Counted from the first letter of the stretch, positions 44,741 to 53,944 are shown. The stretch: DNA of 64,000 nucleotides from Pseudovibrio sp947494035 (GCA_947494035.1 CANLTN010000001.1:186001-250000); one strand, 5' to 3'. Translations and numbers: made by a program. Notes: a model not told the origin generated them from the sequence alone.

Positions 44741-45781
44741 TTAGGTCTCGCCCTTCATAATGCGGTTTTCGCTTTGCGTGCGTTTGACCATTTTTGCAAA
44801 GTCCTTTGTGCGGGCCCGTGACTGCGCAACTGTTTCGCTGTTGTACAGCTCTTCCCGTTGCAGTTTTCTCCAACGCTTCAGGCGTCCTGCATCCAGATCA
44901 CCCGCCTCAATCGCGGATTGAATAGCGCAGCCCGGTTCTGTTTCGTGGCTGCAATCGGAGAACCGGCAGTCTTCAGAAAGGTCAACCAGATCCTGAAACA
45001 CCGCCGAAACGCCCTCCGAGACATCATAGAGCCGCAAGGCACGCATACCTGGCGTGTCCATAAGCCAGCGCCCCTCGCCAATAGGGTAAAGGCACCGCGC
45101 CGTCGTGGTATGACGCCCTTTCGCGTCATCCTCGCGGATACCAGCCGTTTTAGCCGACGACCCGCTCAAGCTATTGAGGATCGTGGACTTTCCAACTCCG
45201 GATGAGCCAACCAGTGCAGCGGTTTGACTGACCTTCCACCAATCGAACAGCGGAAGCAGCTGCATCCGGTCACGGGTGTCCAGCGCAATCACAGGCAACA
45301 GCGGATCAACTTTCTGAACCTGCACCTCGAAATCGCGCGTGTCTTCCACCAGATCGGCCTTGGTCAGCAACACAACGGGCTGAACGCCTGCTTGTTGTGC
45401 AACAGCCAGATACCGCTCAAGGCGCGCAATGTTGAAGTCTTTGTTGCAGGAGGTGGTAATGAACAGCACGTCCACATTAGCCGCAATCAACTGCGTGCGG
45501 ACGCCTTCCCCCGCTGCCCGCCGCTCGATGAGCGTGAGCCGGTCAAGAATACGTGTAACGTGAAAATGAGCGTCATAAACAACCCAGTCGCCCACCGCAT
45601 AATCGCCGGTGGAACTGTGGCCAGAAACGCTCAAGGAGAAATCGCCCTCAAGACCGACAGCACTCATCTGGTTTCGGTGAACCTGAGTAATACGGGCAAC
45701 GGAAAGGGTTTGCAGCTCGTCATCAGAAAGCTGCATCATAAAGTGAGCTGACCAACCCAGCTCAATCAATTTATTGGACAT
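44741..45781 (-). CDS. rsgA: ribosome small subunit-dependent GTPase A
   Basis: Circularly permuted GTPase acting in late 30S maturation. 346 residues: N-terminal OB-fold (about 20-95), permuted G domain with G4 LLTKADLV near residue 140, then G1 LVGSSGVGKSTILNSL near 192 and G3 DTPGMRAL near 245, and a C-terminal zinc finger (CRFSDCSHETEPGCAI). All cluster residues are present. ATG at 45781. Minus strand; its terminator hairpin follows. Confidence 0.96.
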   Translation of the reverse strand: MSNKLIELGWSAHFMMQLSDDELQTLSVARITQVHRNQMSAVGLEGDFSLSVSGHSSTGDYAVGDWVVYDAHFHVTRILDRLTLIERRAAGEGVRTQLIAANVDVLFITTSCNKDFNIARLERYLAVAQQAGVQPVVLLTKADLVEDTRDFEVQVQKVDPLLPVIALDTRDRMQLLPLFDWWKVSQTAALVGSSGVGKSTILNSLSGSSAKTAGIREDDAKGRHTTTARCLYPIGEGRWLMDTPGMRALRLYDVSEGVSAVFQDLVDLSEDCRFSDCSHETEPGCAIQSAIEAGDLDAGRLKRWRKLQREELYNSETVAQSRARTKDFAKMVKRTQSENRIMKGET

Positions 45782-45849
45782 TTATCTGCCTGAAATAGAA
45801 CAGCACAAAGGAGTCGCCATAGCTAACGCTTATGGACCCCAAAGTGGGT

Positions 45850-45891
45850 CAGGCAGGCAAGGCGTATTGCCTATTTAAACGAACCTGCCTG
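45850..45891. repeat. inverted repeat upstream of rsgA
   Basis: CAGGCAGG (45850-45857) and CCTGCCTG (45884-45891) form a stem enclosing a second small stem (GGCAA/TTGCC). It lies 69 bp upstream of rsgA and 139 bp after the next minus-strand gene; it could be a terminator remnant or leader element. Confidence 0.4.
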
Positions 45892-46029
45892 AGGCACCTT
45901 TATTACAATCATCAAACACCTCCTTTGGTTACGTTTCGGGAGCTACGCTCATGCGTAACATCAATGAGCTTATCGGCCTTCTGGGTGTTTGGCAAGCAGG
46001 ATTCCGCTGCGACATAATGGTGAGGAATA

Positions 46030-46821
46030 TTAGCTTGCCTCACGCGCAAGATAGATCATTTTTGCCACATCGAGCTCGGTGTTATCCAGCGCCTGCTCAA
46101 CGAATCTAAGGTCGATCGTCATGTCATTAAGCTCGCCCAGTTCACCGACAAAAGCATTGGCCTTGTAGTCCCGACTAATAACAAACGAGCATGGTGAGCC
46201 AACTTTAAGCTCACAGGAGTTTTTCTTCCGCTGCAAGCTAAGAAGATAACCATGGCCCCAGTCATTGGTGAAGGGAAACACGATCTCGCCGCGCATACTG
46301 GTGTTGCGGTAAAGCTCTGCTGGAATAGTGGTGGTGCCATAGCAAAGATAGGTCCGGTCCAGCGATGTGCCGGGATACTCCGCATGCACATTTGCGATGC
46401 CCTTTAGGTTCTCGCGGCACTGGTCCCGCAGCTTCTCGTGGGGCTCCTCAAAGTAGACAGCGCCGAGCGGGCCAACAATATGGGCAATGATCGCGGTGAA
46501 ATAACCAAGGCCAGAGCCGGATTCAAAGACCGTCATGCCCGGCCTGAGGTCTGACCAGTTGAAGATCTGCGCCCAGAGCGAAGGTTCCCCCGTATTGATA
46601 CGGTCTTCTGCCACCAGCTCAACGAGCATGTCCTGATAAAGCTCAGCGGGGTCGTGCAGCACAGCTCTGCGGCCATACCCAGGGGTCGTGATGGCAACCT
46701 GCCAAGGGGGAGGGAACAGAAAATCCTCCTTGCGCACACTGGCAAAGGCATCCAGCAGTAACGCCCGGTTTCCACCACGCAGGTTATAGCAAACTTCCAG
46801 TGCGTAAGCATTTTCAGACAT
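46030..46821 (-). CDS. protein-L-isoaspartate O-methyltransferase-like SAM methyltransferase
   Basis: 263 residues. The SAM-binding motif is MTVFESGSGLGYFTAIIAHIVGPLGAVYFEE near residue 95, cited by its core ESGSGLGYFT, with the following acidic strand. The PCMT-like N-terminal helix set (LELCYNLR... through RRAVLHDPAELYQ) is recognisable but the classical PCMT signature is diverged, so substrate is uncertain. ATG at 46821. Alone between rsgA and the secreted tandem pair. Confidence 0.7.
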   Translation of the reverse strand: MSENAYALEVCYNLRGGNRALLLDAFASVRKEDFLFPPPWQVAITTPGYGRRAVLHDPAELYQDMLVELVAEDRINTGEPSLWAQIFNWSDLRPGMTVFESGSGLGYFTAIIAHIVGPLGAVYFEEPHEKLRDQCRENLKGIANVHAEYPGTSLDRTYLCYGTTTIPAELYRNTSMRGEIVFPFTNDWGHGYLLSLQRKKNSCELKVGSPCSFVISRDYKANAFVGELGELNDMTIDLRFVEQALDNTELDVAKMIYLAREAS

Positions 46822-47061
46822 CGTAGAAAACCCGCAGTCTCAACAGAAGAGAGAAGCCAAGCCAGCTTTTTCCCGAGAGCAATTGAAGACCAGTTGAAAT
46901 GAGGGCCTAAGTTTAACAAAAGGCTCATAATGCAGAGCTTGAGACCGCTCCATTGCTAAAGCCCCTGCAACATGTCGCAAGGGCAGTGGAGCTAGTGAAC
47001 ACCAGAATGAGCCGATGGTAAACACTGGAAAGAGCGCGCAGCTCAATCAGTTGGGCATCAA

Positions 47062-47520
47062 TTAAGGCCTGTCGTAGATATAAGAAGCGCAGAAGTTTGG
47101 CAGGCTTTGCATGTTTTCCACGCTGCCCGGAGGCGGATCGCCGTCAAAAACGTCAATCTCAAGCATGTTGTCACCGGGTGACGCCAGAACAAGATAACCA
47201 TCTGTGGTATCTGGCCCACAAAGCGAGTTGTCACGGATGAGCCTGAGATGCTCGGCTCCGGTGAAGCGATAGAGCTTGGGAACGTCACCCGGAACGGGTT
47301 CGATCTGCAATACACTTCCGCTACCCATGGTGATCGAGTTTGGTTCCAAGATGATATCGCCAGTGATGCTCTGCGCAGTGGTGCTGAAAGCCTCCCACCT
47401 GTCACCCGTGTTATCCGCATTGGCTGCGTCTGCAGATTGGGCCCATACAGATGGCGTCGAGATAAGCAAAATTCCCGCGAACACTAAGCTGAGGCCGGAG
47501 TATAATCTGATACCTGTCAT
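47062..47520 (-). CDS. secreted protein of unknown function, tandem paralog 1
   Basis: 152 residues with a signal peptide (YSGLSLVFAGILLISTPSVWAQ). The mature part has the pattern W-AFS-T-AQSITGDIILEPNSI-MGSG, a central F-GAEHLRL, a Cys in DNSLCGPD, then LEIDVFDGDPPPGS and a final Cys in LPNFCASYIY. The two cysteines may form a disulfide. Unknown family. It is the second of two adjacent paralogs with an 11-bp gap, so they are co-transcribed. Confidence 0.75.
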   Translation of the reverse strand: MTGIRLYSGLSLVFAGILLISTPSVWAQSADAANADNTGDRWEAFSTTAQSITGDIILEPNSITMGSGSVLQIEPVPGDVPKLYRFTGAEHLRLIRDNSLCGPDTTDGYLVLASPGDNMLEIDVFDGDPPPGSVENMQSLPNFCASYIYDRP

Positions 47521-47531
47521 GCACGAGGCTC

Positions 47532-47981
47532 CTACGACTTGTTGTAGGTGAATGATCCGCAGAACCCGGGCTGTTGATCCACGCTTCTGCCAGCGACAGG
47601 TGGCTCATCACCGCCAAACACGTCAATCACGAGAAAGTCCTGCTGCGAGCGGTCGATAATCATAAAGCCGGAATCAACGCCATCCTCACAAAAGTGCTTG
47701 CCTTCAGGCAGGCCAAGAGATGAAGCGCCGGAGAACGAAAAGAGGTTTGGCGTGTACCCTTCAACACCTGTAATAGAGATAACACCGGCGTCACCCATCT
47801 CGATGGTACCGGGAGTTAATATGATGTTTCCGGTGATCTGCTCGGCAGAATAGCTGTAGGCGTGCCACTCCTCAGGACCGGCAATATCCGGTTCCTGCGC
47901 AAGGGCGCCGACAGGTATCATCAGAAGAGCAACGATGCCCAGATGACCAACAATTTTCCGAATTCTTGGATGCCGCATCAT
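47532..47981 (-). CDS. secreted protein of unknown function, tandem paralog 2
   Basis: 149 residues with a signal peptide (HLGIVALLMIPVGALAQ). It shares with the next gene the same ladder of landmarks: W-AYSYSAEQITGNIILTPGTIEMGD, F-GASSLGL, KHFCEDG, LVIDVFGGDEPPV and PGFCGSFTY. Two Cys at equivalent places. The pair looks like a local tandem duplication that has diverged strongly. Start ATG at 47981 (a second ATG follows at once). Function unknown. Confidence 0.75.
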   Translation of the reverse strand: MMRHPRIRKIVGHLGIVALLMIPVGALAQEPDIAGPEEWHAYSYSAEQITGNIILTPGTIEMGDAGVISITGVEGYTPNLFSFSGASSLGLPEGKHFCEDGVDSGFMIIDRSQQDFLVIDVFGGDEPPVAGRSVDQQPGFCGSFTYNKS

Positions 47982-48072
47982 ATGTCTCTAAAAGGCCTCT
48001 ATCCGTTTGCTGGGAGGCATCCTAGGCTGCGAACATAAATATCTTCCTAGATCGAACAATCGAATTGCAGGC

Positions 48073-48105
48073 AAAATAAAAGCCACACTGGAACCCAGCG
48101 TGGCT
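48073..48105 (-). terminator. terminator of secB
   Basis: Stem AGCCACGCTGG / CCAGTGTGGCT (one G-T pair) on the minus strand with a GTT loop, then TTTTATTTTG, 25 bp after the secB stop. Confidence 0.9.
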
Positions 48106-48129
48106 CTAAAAAAGCGTCGGCGGAAAGCT

Positions 48130-48636
48130 TTAGTTGAGCTTTGCTTCGCCGTTGTCTGCAGGTGCAGCCTGCTGAGACTGAGCAGCCTGAGCAAGGTTCT
48201 GACGGTACAGAGCCGCAAAATCGATTGGGTCCAGCAGCAGTGGAGGGAAACCGCCATTGCGTGTGGTATCTGCAAGAATGTTACGTGCAAACGGGAACAG
48301 CATGCGTGGGCATTCGATAAGAATGAACGGATGCATATGCTCCTGAGGAACACCAGAGATCTGGAAAACGCCACCGTAAACGAGTTCAACAGCAAACAGA
48401 ACCTGCTCGGCAGTGTTCGCTTTTGCGTTCAGAGTGATAATGACTTCGAACTGGTTCTCGTCAATTGGGGTCGCACCAACGTTTACATTGATGTCCAGCT
48501 TAGGCTGCTCGCCCGGCTGAAGAGACTTTGGAGCATTAGGGTTTTCGAAAGACAGATCTTTAATGTACTGAGCCAGGATGTTCATGCCTGGAGCAGCTGC
48601 TTCACCCTGTTCACCGGCAGTATTAGCTTCACTCAT
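48130..48636 (-). CDS. secB: protein-export chaperone SecB
   Basis: Tetrameric export chaperone handing preproteins to SecA. 168 residues. The family core is intact: MNILAQYIKDLSFENPNAP near residue 18, FEVIITLNAKAN, VYGGVFQI, ECPRMLFPFARNILADTTRNGGFPPLLLDPIDF cited by its parts CPRMLFPFAR and GGFPPLLLDPIDF. The C-terminal tail is Gln/Ala-rich. I chose ATG at 48636 (MSEANTAGEQ); an upstream in-frame start at 48663 is unlikely. It is divergent from regB. Confidence 0.97.
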   Translation of the reverse strand: MSEANTAGEQGEAAAPGMNILAQYIKDLSFENPNAPKSLQPGEQPKLDINVNVGATPIDENQFEVIITLNAKANTAEQVLFAVELVYGGVFQISGVPQEHMHPFILIECPRMLFPFARNILADTTRNGGFPPLLLDPIDFAALYRQNLAQAAQSQQAAPADNGEAKLN

Positions 48637-48867
48637 ATCGTTTTTCCCGTGTCGCAATAACAATCACTGGTACAACACACTGACACTCATAAGCGTTTGT
48701 TTGCCGTACCTGCGCAACTAAATGGTGGCTAACATGCCGCAAAGGCGGATACAAGGCTATGCTAACATTTCGGCCTCAAAACAGGGCAGTTCTGCCTAAT
48801 AACCCATTGGCAAGTGGATCACCTGTGATTTATGAAGGGCCTTTATGACCTATTGGAGCGAGAATAA

Positions 48868-50223
48868 ATGATAAGTACACCGGACGGACAGTCGCGGCTG
48901 TTGGACCCGCAGATCAAGCTGGATACGCTTGTACGTCTGCGCTGGTTGGCAGTCGTTGGGCAAACTGTCTCTCTACTTGTGGTGCACTATCTGCTCAGTT
49001 TCCCGGTGCCCATTGGCTACGGCTACGTTCTGGTTGCTGCATCAGCATGGCTCAATGTCATCCTGAAAATCCGCTGGCCATCAAGCACGCGCATTTCCAA
49101 AAATGCTGCGGCGACCCAGTTGGCCTACGATATCATCCAGTTGGGCGGCTTGTTCTACCTCACAGGTGGTCTGGGCAACCCGTTCTGTTTCCTTATTCTT
49201 GCACCAGTTGTTGTCTCTGCAACTGCGCTCTCCGCCCGCAACACCATCATCCTCGGCGCACTGGCTGGAGCTGTTGTCACACTCCTCACGGCGTTCCATA
49301 TGCCGCTGCCGTGGTATGACGGGACTCAGATTGACCTGCCTCCGCTTTACCTCGTCGGTGTCTGGTTCTCGCTCATGTGCTCCATGTTCTTCATGGCAAC
49401 ATATTCTCTGCGTGTTGCAGAGGAGGCCCGTCAGCTCTCCAACGCGCTGGCGGCCAGTGACATGGTTCTCGCCCACCAGAAGCACCTGTCTGCACTGGAT
49501 GGCCTTGCAACGGCTGCCGCACACGAGCTGGGCACACCGCTGGGCACCATTTATCTGACTGCCAAAGAGCTCTCCACGGAGTTTGAGAAGGGTGATCCAC
49601 TGCGTGAAGATGCTGAGCTGGTTTATTCTCAGGCCGCACGCTGTCGTGAGATCCTCAAGAAGCTGACCAGCCTCTCCAGTGATGCCGATCAGGTGTTCCA
49701 GCGTATGCCGATCTCTCTCCTCCTGTCAGACGTCTCGGACCCTCATAGGGGTCTGGGCATCGACATCAAGATCAATGCAGAAGGCACAGGGCCGGAGCCT
49801 GTTGGTGTCCGCGATGCAGCTATCAGCTACGGGCTTGGTAACCTCATTGAAAACGCAGTTGATTTTGCAGAAACAACCGTCCTTTTTGAAGCCAAATGGG
49901 ACGATGAATCCGTCGAAATCTTCATTCTGGATGATGGTCCGGGCTTCGCGCCAGACATGCTCGCAAGAATGGGCGAACCCTATGTTTCCAAGCGCTCTGC
50001 ACCTGCAATCTCTGAGGATGGAGCGGAAGAATTCGAGGACGAAAAGGATCGCCAGTCAGGCGGTGGACTGGGTCTAGGCTTCTTTATCGCCAAAACATTG
50101 TTGGAACGTTCTGGCGGAAAGCTGAATTTTCATAATCGAAAAGATCCAGATCACGGCGCACTGGTTCATATTCGCTGGCCACGTGAAACTATGGATCAGG
50201 GCGCGCAAACACCAGAAACTTGA
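48868..50223 (+). CDS. regB: redox-sensing histidine kinase RegB/PrrB/ActS
   Basis: Membrane sensor kinase that switches aerobic and anaerobic metabolism with RegA. 451 residues; six spans in the first 180. The quinone-binding heptad GGLGNPF is at residues 100-106; the H-box with His219 is AAAHELGTPLG; the redox-active Cys259 is in QAARCREILKKL; N, G1 and G2 boxes are NLIENAVDFAE, DDGPGFA and GGGLGLGFFIAKTLLERS. All key residues of the family are present. ATG at 48868. RegA follows on the same strand after 131 bp. Confidence 0.95.
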   Translation: MISTPDGQSRLLDPQIKLDTLVRLRWLAVVGQTVSLLVVHYLLSFPVPIGYGYVLVAASAWLNVILKIRWPSSTRISKNAAATQLAYDIIQLGGLFYLTGGLGNPFCFLILAPVVVSATALSARNTIILGALAGAVVTLLTAFHMPLPWYDGTQIDLPPLYLVGVWFSLMCSMFFMATYSLRVAEEARQLSNALAASDMVLAHQKHLSALDGLATAAAHELGTPLGTIYLTAKELSTEFEKGDPLREDAELVYSQAARCREILKKLTSLSSDADQVFQRMPISLLLSDVSDPHRGLGIDIKINAEGTGPEPVGVRDAAISYGLGNLIENAVDFAETTVLFEAKWDDESVEIFILDDGPGFAPDMLARMGEPYVSKRSAPAISEDGAEEFEDEKDRQSGGGLGLGFFIAKTLLERSGGKLNFHNRKDPDHGALVHIRWPRETMDQGAQTPET

Positions 50224-50354
50224 GAGTAAATCTCTAGGTATCCTAGTAAAAATACTTTAGCGAAATCTGGCTATAAAGGCGGTTGGGAACTTCCCTTAAG
50301 CGAAAAATATACTAAAGTGACCTGTGAATACCGTAGATTAATCGGACCTGCAAA

Positions 50355-50900
50355 ATGACAGAACCAGAAGTTGCACCTCTTGGCCGCCTTCTAATCGTTG
50401 ATGATGATCGTGCATTCCAGCAGCGCTTGGAACGTGCGATGCAGAAACGGGGTTTCCAGACGGAAACCGCAGATGGCGTAAGAGAAGCGCTCAGTAAAGT
50501 TGCAGCACAGGCACCTGATTACGCTGTCGTAGACATGCGCCTTGAAGATGGCAGCGGTCTGGACGTGGTTGAAGCCATCCGCATGAAGAAGCCGGACGCG
50601 CGCGCAATCATCCTGACCGGCTATGGCAACATCGCAACAGCTGTAACCGCCGTAAAGCTTGGCGCGATTGATTATCTCGCAAAGCCCGCTGATGCCGATG
50701 ATATTCTGGCAGCGCTGACCCGTCGTCCAAACGATAAGGCTCCGCCACCAGAAAACCCGATGTCCGCTGACCGCGTCCGTTGGGAGCATATCCAGCGCGT
50801 CTACGAACTGTGTGATCGCAACGTGTCAGAGACAGCCCGTCGCCTGAACATGCACCGCAGAACGCTCCAGCGCATTCTGGCAAAGCGCGCACCGCGCTAA
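50355..50900 (+). CDS. regA: response regulator RegA/PrrA/ActR
   Basis: 181 residues. The receiver has LLIVDDDRAF, phospho-acceptor Asp60 (AVVDMRLEDG), the Thr switch (ILTGYGN) and Lys (YLAKPAD). A proline-rich linker (PPPENPM) leads to a Fis-type helix-turn-helix at the C-terminus (NVSETARRLNMHRRTLQRIL), the family signature. It is phosphorylated by RegB and controls respiration, nitrogen and carbon genes. Unlike Rhodobacter no senC/sco lies between the two genes. A terminator follows. Confidence 0.96.
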   Translation: MTEPEVAPLGRLLIVDDDRAFQQRLERAMQKRGFQTETADGVREALSKVAAQAPDYAVVDMRLEDGSGLDVVEAIRMKKPDARAIILTGYGNIATAVTAVKLGAIDYLAKPADADDILAALTRRPNDKAPPPENPMSADRVRWEHIQRVYELCDRNVSETARRLNMHRRTLQRILAKRAPR

Positions 50901-50927
50901 CTCAGAAAACATCTCTGTAAAACACAA

Positions 50928-50957
50928 AAAGCGCGGCTCAAACCGCGCTTTCGTTTT
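50928..50957 (+). terminator. terminator of regA
   Basis: Stem AAAGCGCGG / CCGCGCTTT with loop CTCAAA, then CGTTTTATC. Confidence 0.9.
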
Positions 50958-50983
50958 ATCTGCATTCAGGTTTGTGAAGAGGA

Positions 50984-51622
50984 CTAGCTCTTCTCTTCGT
51001 TCTCAAGGCTGTGCTTTTGGATCAGCGGCAGCTGCATCATGGTGAAGACCATGGTGATCGGCATGAAACCGAAAACCTTGAAGTCTACCCAGAAATCCGT
51101 CGAGAAGTTGCGCCAGACAATTTCATTGATCACTGCCAGTACAAAGAAGAACACGCCCCAACGCAGTGTCAGTTTACGCCAGCCTTCCGCATCCAGTTTG
51201 AAGGCACTGTCAAACACATACCCCAGCAAAGACTTGCCGAAGAACAGTCCACCCAGTAAAATAGCCCCGAACAGGGAATTCACGATGGTTGGCTTGAGTT
51301 TGATGAACAGTTCATCCTGCAAATACAGCGTCAAAGCACCGAACACGAGCACCACAACACCGGACACCAGCGGCATCACAGGCAGATGACGGGTCATCAC
51401 GTAGGAAACTGTGAGAGAGATAGAGATCGCCACCATAAAGGCAGCCGTCGCAATAAATATCGGCTGACCAAGTGCCCCAAGCGAAGGAAACATCTCGGCA
51501 AGCTGCTCGCCTCTGGAATTGGCGATGAAGAAAACGCCCAATGGACCGAGCTCTAGGGCCAGCTTCAAAAGAGGCTTAGGTTCCTGGCGCTCAGTGGTTT
51601 GCGTAGAGCGTTCTGAATTCAT
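50984..51622 (-). CDS. yciB: YciB/IspZ-type septation inner-membrane protein
   Basis: About 212 residues with five membrane spans. Family landmarks are LALELGPLGVFFIANSRG near residue 21, TLYLQDELFIKLKPTIVNSLFGAILLGG near 100, and FVLAVINEIVWRNFSTDFWVDFKVFG near 160, which are diagnostic. In E. coli YciB interacts with cell-envelope and division factors. ATG at 51622 is chosen; a TTG six bases earlier sits closer to AAGGA and is an alternative. It converges with regA. Confidence 0.93.
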   Translation of the reverse strand: MNSERSTQTTERQEPKPLLKLALELGPLGVFFIANSRGEQLAEMFPSLGALGQPIFIATAAFMVAISISLTVSYVMTRHLPVMPLVSGVVVLVFGALTLYLQDELFIKLKPTIVNSLFGAILLGGLFFGKSLLGYVFDSAFKLDAEGWRKLTLRWGVFFFVLAVINEIVWRNFSTDFWVDFKVFGFMPITMVFTMMQLPLIQKHSLENEEKS

Positions 51623-51940
51623 CTGCAAAGGTTTCCTTTTGTTGCTTTTCTCCCGATCTGAGAGATTTAAGCAGCAATTTTGCTATTAAAAGGGCAATTA
51701 AGAGTGAAATGTCGAAACCGTCAAGTTTTAAGGCACTGATCTAGCTGTTTTAAGGGGCGAAAGCCTTAATTATGCGTTCATTCTGCAGTCTGGCCTACAA
51801 TGCGCCACTCCCGCACATTGTATGTACTTTGAAAGTCCTGAAGCCCATGGTCGGGTAGGGCAGGTAACAAAAGATGCACAAAAATAAGCCACAATCCCCC
51901 AGCTAAGCTTGGCTTTGCCAAGAATATTGGGAGCTACTCC
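51623..51940. other. 318-bp divergent gap between yciB and the MFS gene
   Basis: No ORF with a ribosome binding site. It holds the strong inverted repeat listed at 51796-51822; nothing else was recognised. Confidence 0.5.
51796..51822. promoter_or_regulatory. candidate operator upstream of the MFS gene
   Basis: Imperfect inverted repeat: TACAATGCGC (51796-51805) and GCACATTGTA (51813-51822), arms match at 9 of 10 positions around a 7-base centre. It lies 119 bp upstream of the MFS start and 174 bp upstream of yciB. Likely a dimeric regulator site; the regulator is unknown. Confidence 0.45.
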
Positions 51941-53197
51941 ATGTCTTTTATGGCCAAGGTTGCGCTGTTGTTTGTGGTTTTTGTTGACCTTATCAGCCAG
52001 GGATTGGTTTTTCCGATACTCAATGAATTGATTATGGACCCCGCCACAAATTTTCTGGCAATGGAGACCTCAGAAGCCATACGCCACATCTATTATGGCC
52101 TTGTAATCGGGTTGTTCTTCCTCGCCTGGTTTGTTGGGGTTATTTATCTTTCAAAGGTTTCAGACAGCATTGGCCGAAAAAATGCGCTTCAGATTTGTCT
52201 GGGAGGAGCGCTACTCGGCTACATCATCACGATTGTTTCGCTGTATATCGGTAGTTTCTGGTTGTTGGTACTGGGCCGCATGATCACTGGGTTTTCCGCT
52301 GGCAATCAAGCCGTTGCTCAGGCTGCTATGGTTGATGCCAGTGAAAACGACACAGACCGCGACCGCAACATGGGCTACATCATTCTGGGTGTTAGTTTTG
52401 GTCTTGTCGGCGGGCCAATTATTGGTGCAGTCCTGTCAGGTTCACAGTTCATCGGCTCTTACGCAAGCCTCACCTTGCCGTTCTATGCAACGGTGCTTCT
52501 GGTTCTCATAGCTATAGCTCTGGTCGCTATCTTCTATAAGGATGTGCGCAGCGAACGCGAGCCTTTCAGCTTCCGTGCCAGTGACCTTTATAGCGGTATG
52601 GTGCGCGTGAAAGACCACCCTTTGGTCATGCAATTACTGCCCGTCTTCATCTGCTTTATGATCGCAAATCAAACCTTCTTCGTTTTCGTGGTCAATTACC
52701 TGACAAGTGCGTTCGGCTATGGAGAAGTAGGGGGCAGCGTTGCCATGCTTGTCGTCGGCCTTGCTCTCGCAATTTCCAGTGGTTTGCTTGTCAAACCAGC
52801 CCAAAAGATATTTGGCCGCAGGCGTCTTGTTTGCTCGATGCTGACCATAATGGCAATCAGCGTGTTTACCTTCGCTCTGCTCCCCTCAGCCGTCTTGAGC
52901 ATGATACCGCTGTTTCTCTACTTCTTCTGTTTCGGCGTGACATATCCGACGCTTCTTGGCTTCTTCTCGGGCAGCGTTGGTGAGGCTGATCAAGGCTGGG
53001 TGATGGGCATCACCACATCCATACTCTGCCTGACTGCCGGAGTGATGGCTCTTATTGGCGGCGGGTTGATGAGCATCGACATCCAGTTGCCGTTCTTTGT
53101 TGCTGCAGCTTCCGCGCTTTTGGGATTACTGCTGATTCTGACCACTTGGAACCGACCGGAAATTAGAAAAATTATTGGCGTAACGGACCAAACCTAG
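51941..53197 (+). CDS. MFS transporter
   Basis: 418 residues with twelve predicted spans. The classical loop 2-3 motif is YLSKVSDSIGRKNALQIC near residue 68; the motif GRMITGFSAGNQAVAQA near 112 and the loop after span 6 are present. The pattern of tetracycline-like drug/metabolite antiporters fits, but the substrate is unknown. ATG at 51941 with GGGAG about 9 bases upstream. The inverted repeat upstream suggests specific regulation, yet no regulator gene is adjacent. Confidence 0.88.
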   Translation: MSFMAKVALLFVVFVDLISQGLVFPILNELIMDPATNFLAMETSEAIRHIYYGLVIGLFFLAWFVGVIYLSKVSDSIGRKNALQICLGGALLGYIITIVSLYIGSFWLLVLGRMITGFSAGNQAVAQAAMVDASENDTDRDRNMGYIILGVSFGLVGGPIIGAVLSGSQFIGSYASLTLPFYATVLLVLIAIALVAIFYKDVRSEREPFSFRASDLYSGMVRVKDHPLVMQLLPVFICFMIANQTFFVFVVNYLTSAFGYGEVGGSVAMLVVGLALAISSGLLVKPAQKIFGRRRLVCSMLTIMAISVFTFALLPSAVLSMIPLFLYFFCFGVTYPTLLGFFSGSVGEADQGWVMGITTSILCLTAGVMALIGGGLMSIDIQLPFFVAAASALLGLLLILTTWNRPEIRKIIGVTDQT

Positions 53198-53440
53198 CCT
53201 TCCCAACAAGGAAGAGCCACCGAACTGCCGTGATGAAGAATGCATCTGGCTGAATGAGTACCTAAGGAGCACTTGCAAAGCAGTTGCGATTGAAAAATAT
53301 TAGCCAACCGACAATCTCTCCTCTTAAGGCAGAAGGGGAGATGCCCTGCGCCGGGAGGCCCTCCGAAAAGAAGGTGTTTGCCTATTCGCGCGTAGTGTCT
53401 GAATGAGTTATGCTTGATGCAAGTGGGATATCCTGAAACG

Positions 53441-53944
53441 ATGATATTTAAAGGTCTTTCGAAAATGGTTGTGATTGCAATTCTTCTGGTCGCACTTGTG
53501 GTTGGCGTCACAGCAAAGCTGATGTGGCAAAACTCCAAAGTGCCGGAATATGTGGGTATGCAGGATGGTCAGTTCGCCCCGCTCCCCAGTTCCCCGAATG
53601 CAGTCTCCTCACAAACGGAGGAAGCAGCCCGCCACGTTGAGCCACTGCCAATGCTCGCCACACTTGAAGCAACGCAGGCCGCCCTCTCGGACACACTGCA
53701 GGAGATGGGGCAGAACAAAGTCTGGAAGGCCGAAGGTCCGTACCTGCATGCTGTCTTCACAAGTGCGCAAATGGGCTATAACGACGATGTGGAGCTTTGG
53801 ATTGATGAGCAGGCAGGTGTTGTCCACTACCGCTCCCAATCCCGCGTCGGTTACAGCGACAAGGGCGTCAACAGGGCCCGTTATGACCGCTTCCGGAGCA
53901 TTTATTCAGGCTTTATGGACACAGGAAAACTGACTCAAGGATAA
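53441..53944 (+). CDS. DUF1499 family protein
   Basis: About 167 residues. An N-terminal membrane anchor or signal (MVVIAILLVALVVGVTA) is followed by the DUF1499 landmarks GMQDGQFAPLPSSPNAVSS near residue 41, AEGPYLHAVFTSAQMGYNDDVELWID near 100, cited by its parts LHAVFTSAQMGY and DDVELWID, and a final YRSQSRVGYSD with ARYDRFRSIY. The start is uncertain: ATG at 53417 and 53441 are both in frame. Function unknown; often found as a single gene. Confidence 0.8.
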   Translation: MIFKGLSKMVVIAILLVALVVGVTAKLMWQNSKVPEYVGMQDGQFAPLPSSPNAVSSQTEEAARHVEPLPMLATLEATQAALSDTLQEMGQNKVWKAEGPYLHAVFTSAQMGYNDDVELWIDEQAGVVHYRSQSRVGYSDKGVNRARYDRFRSIYSGFMDTGKLTQG

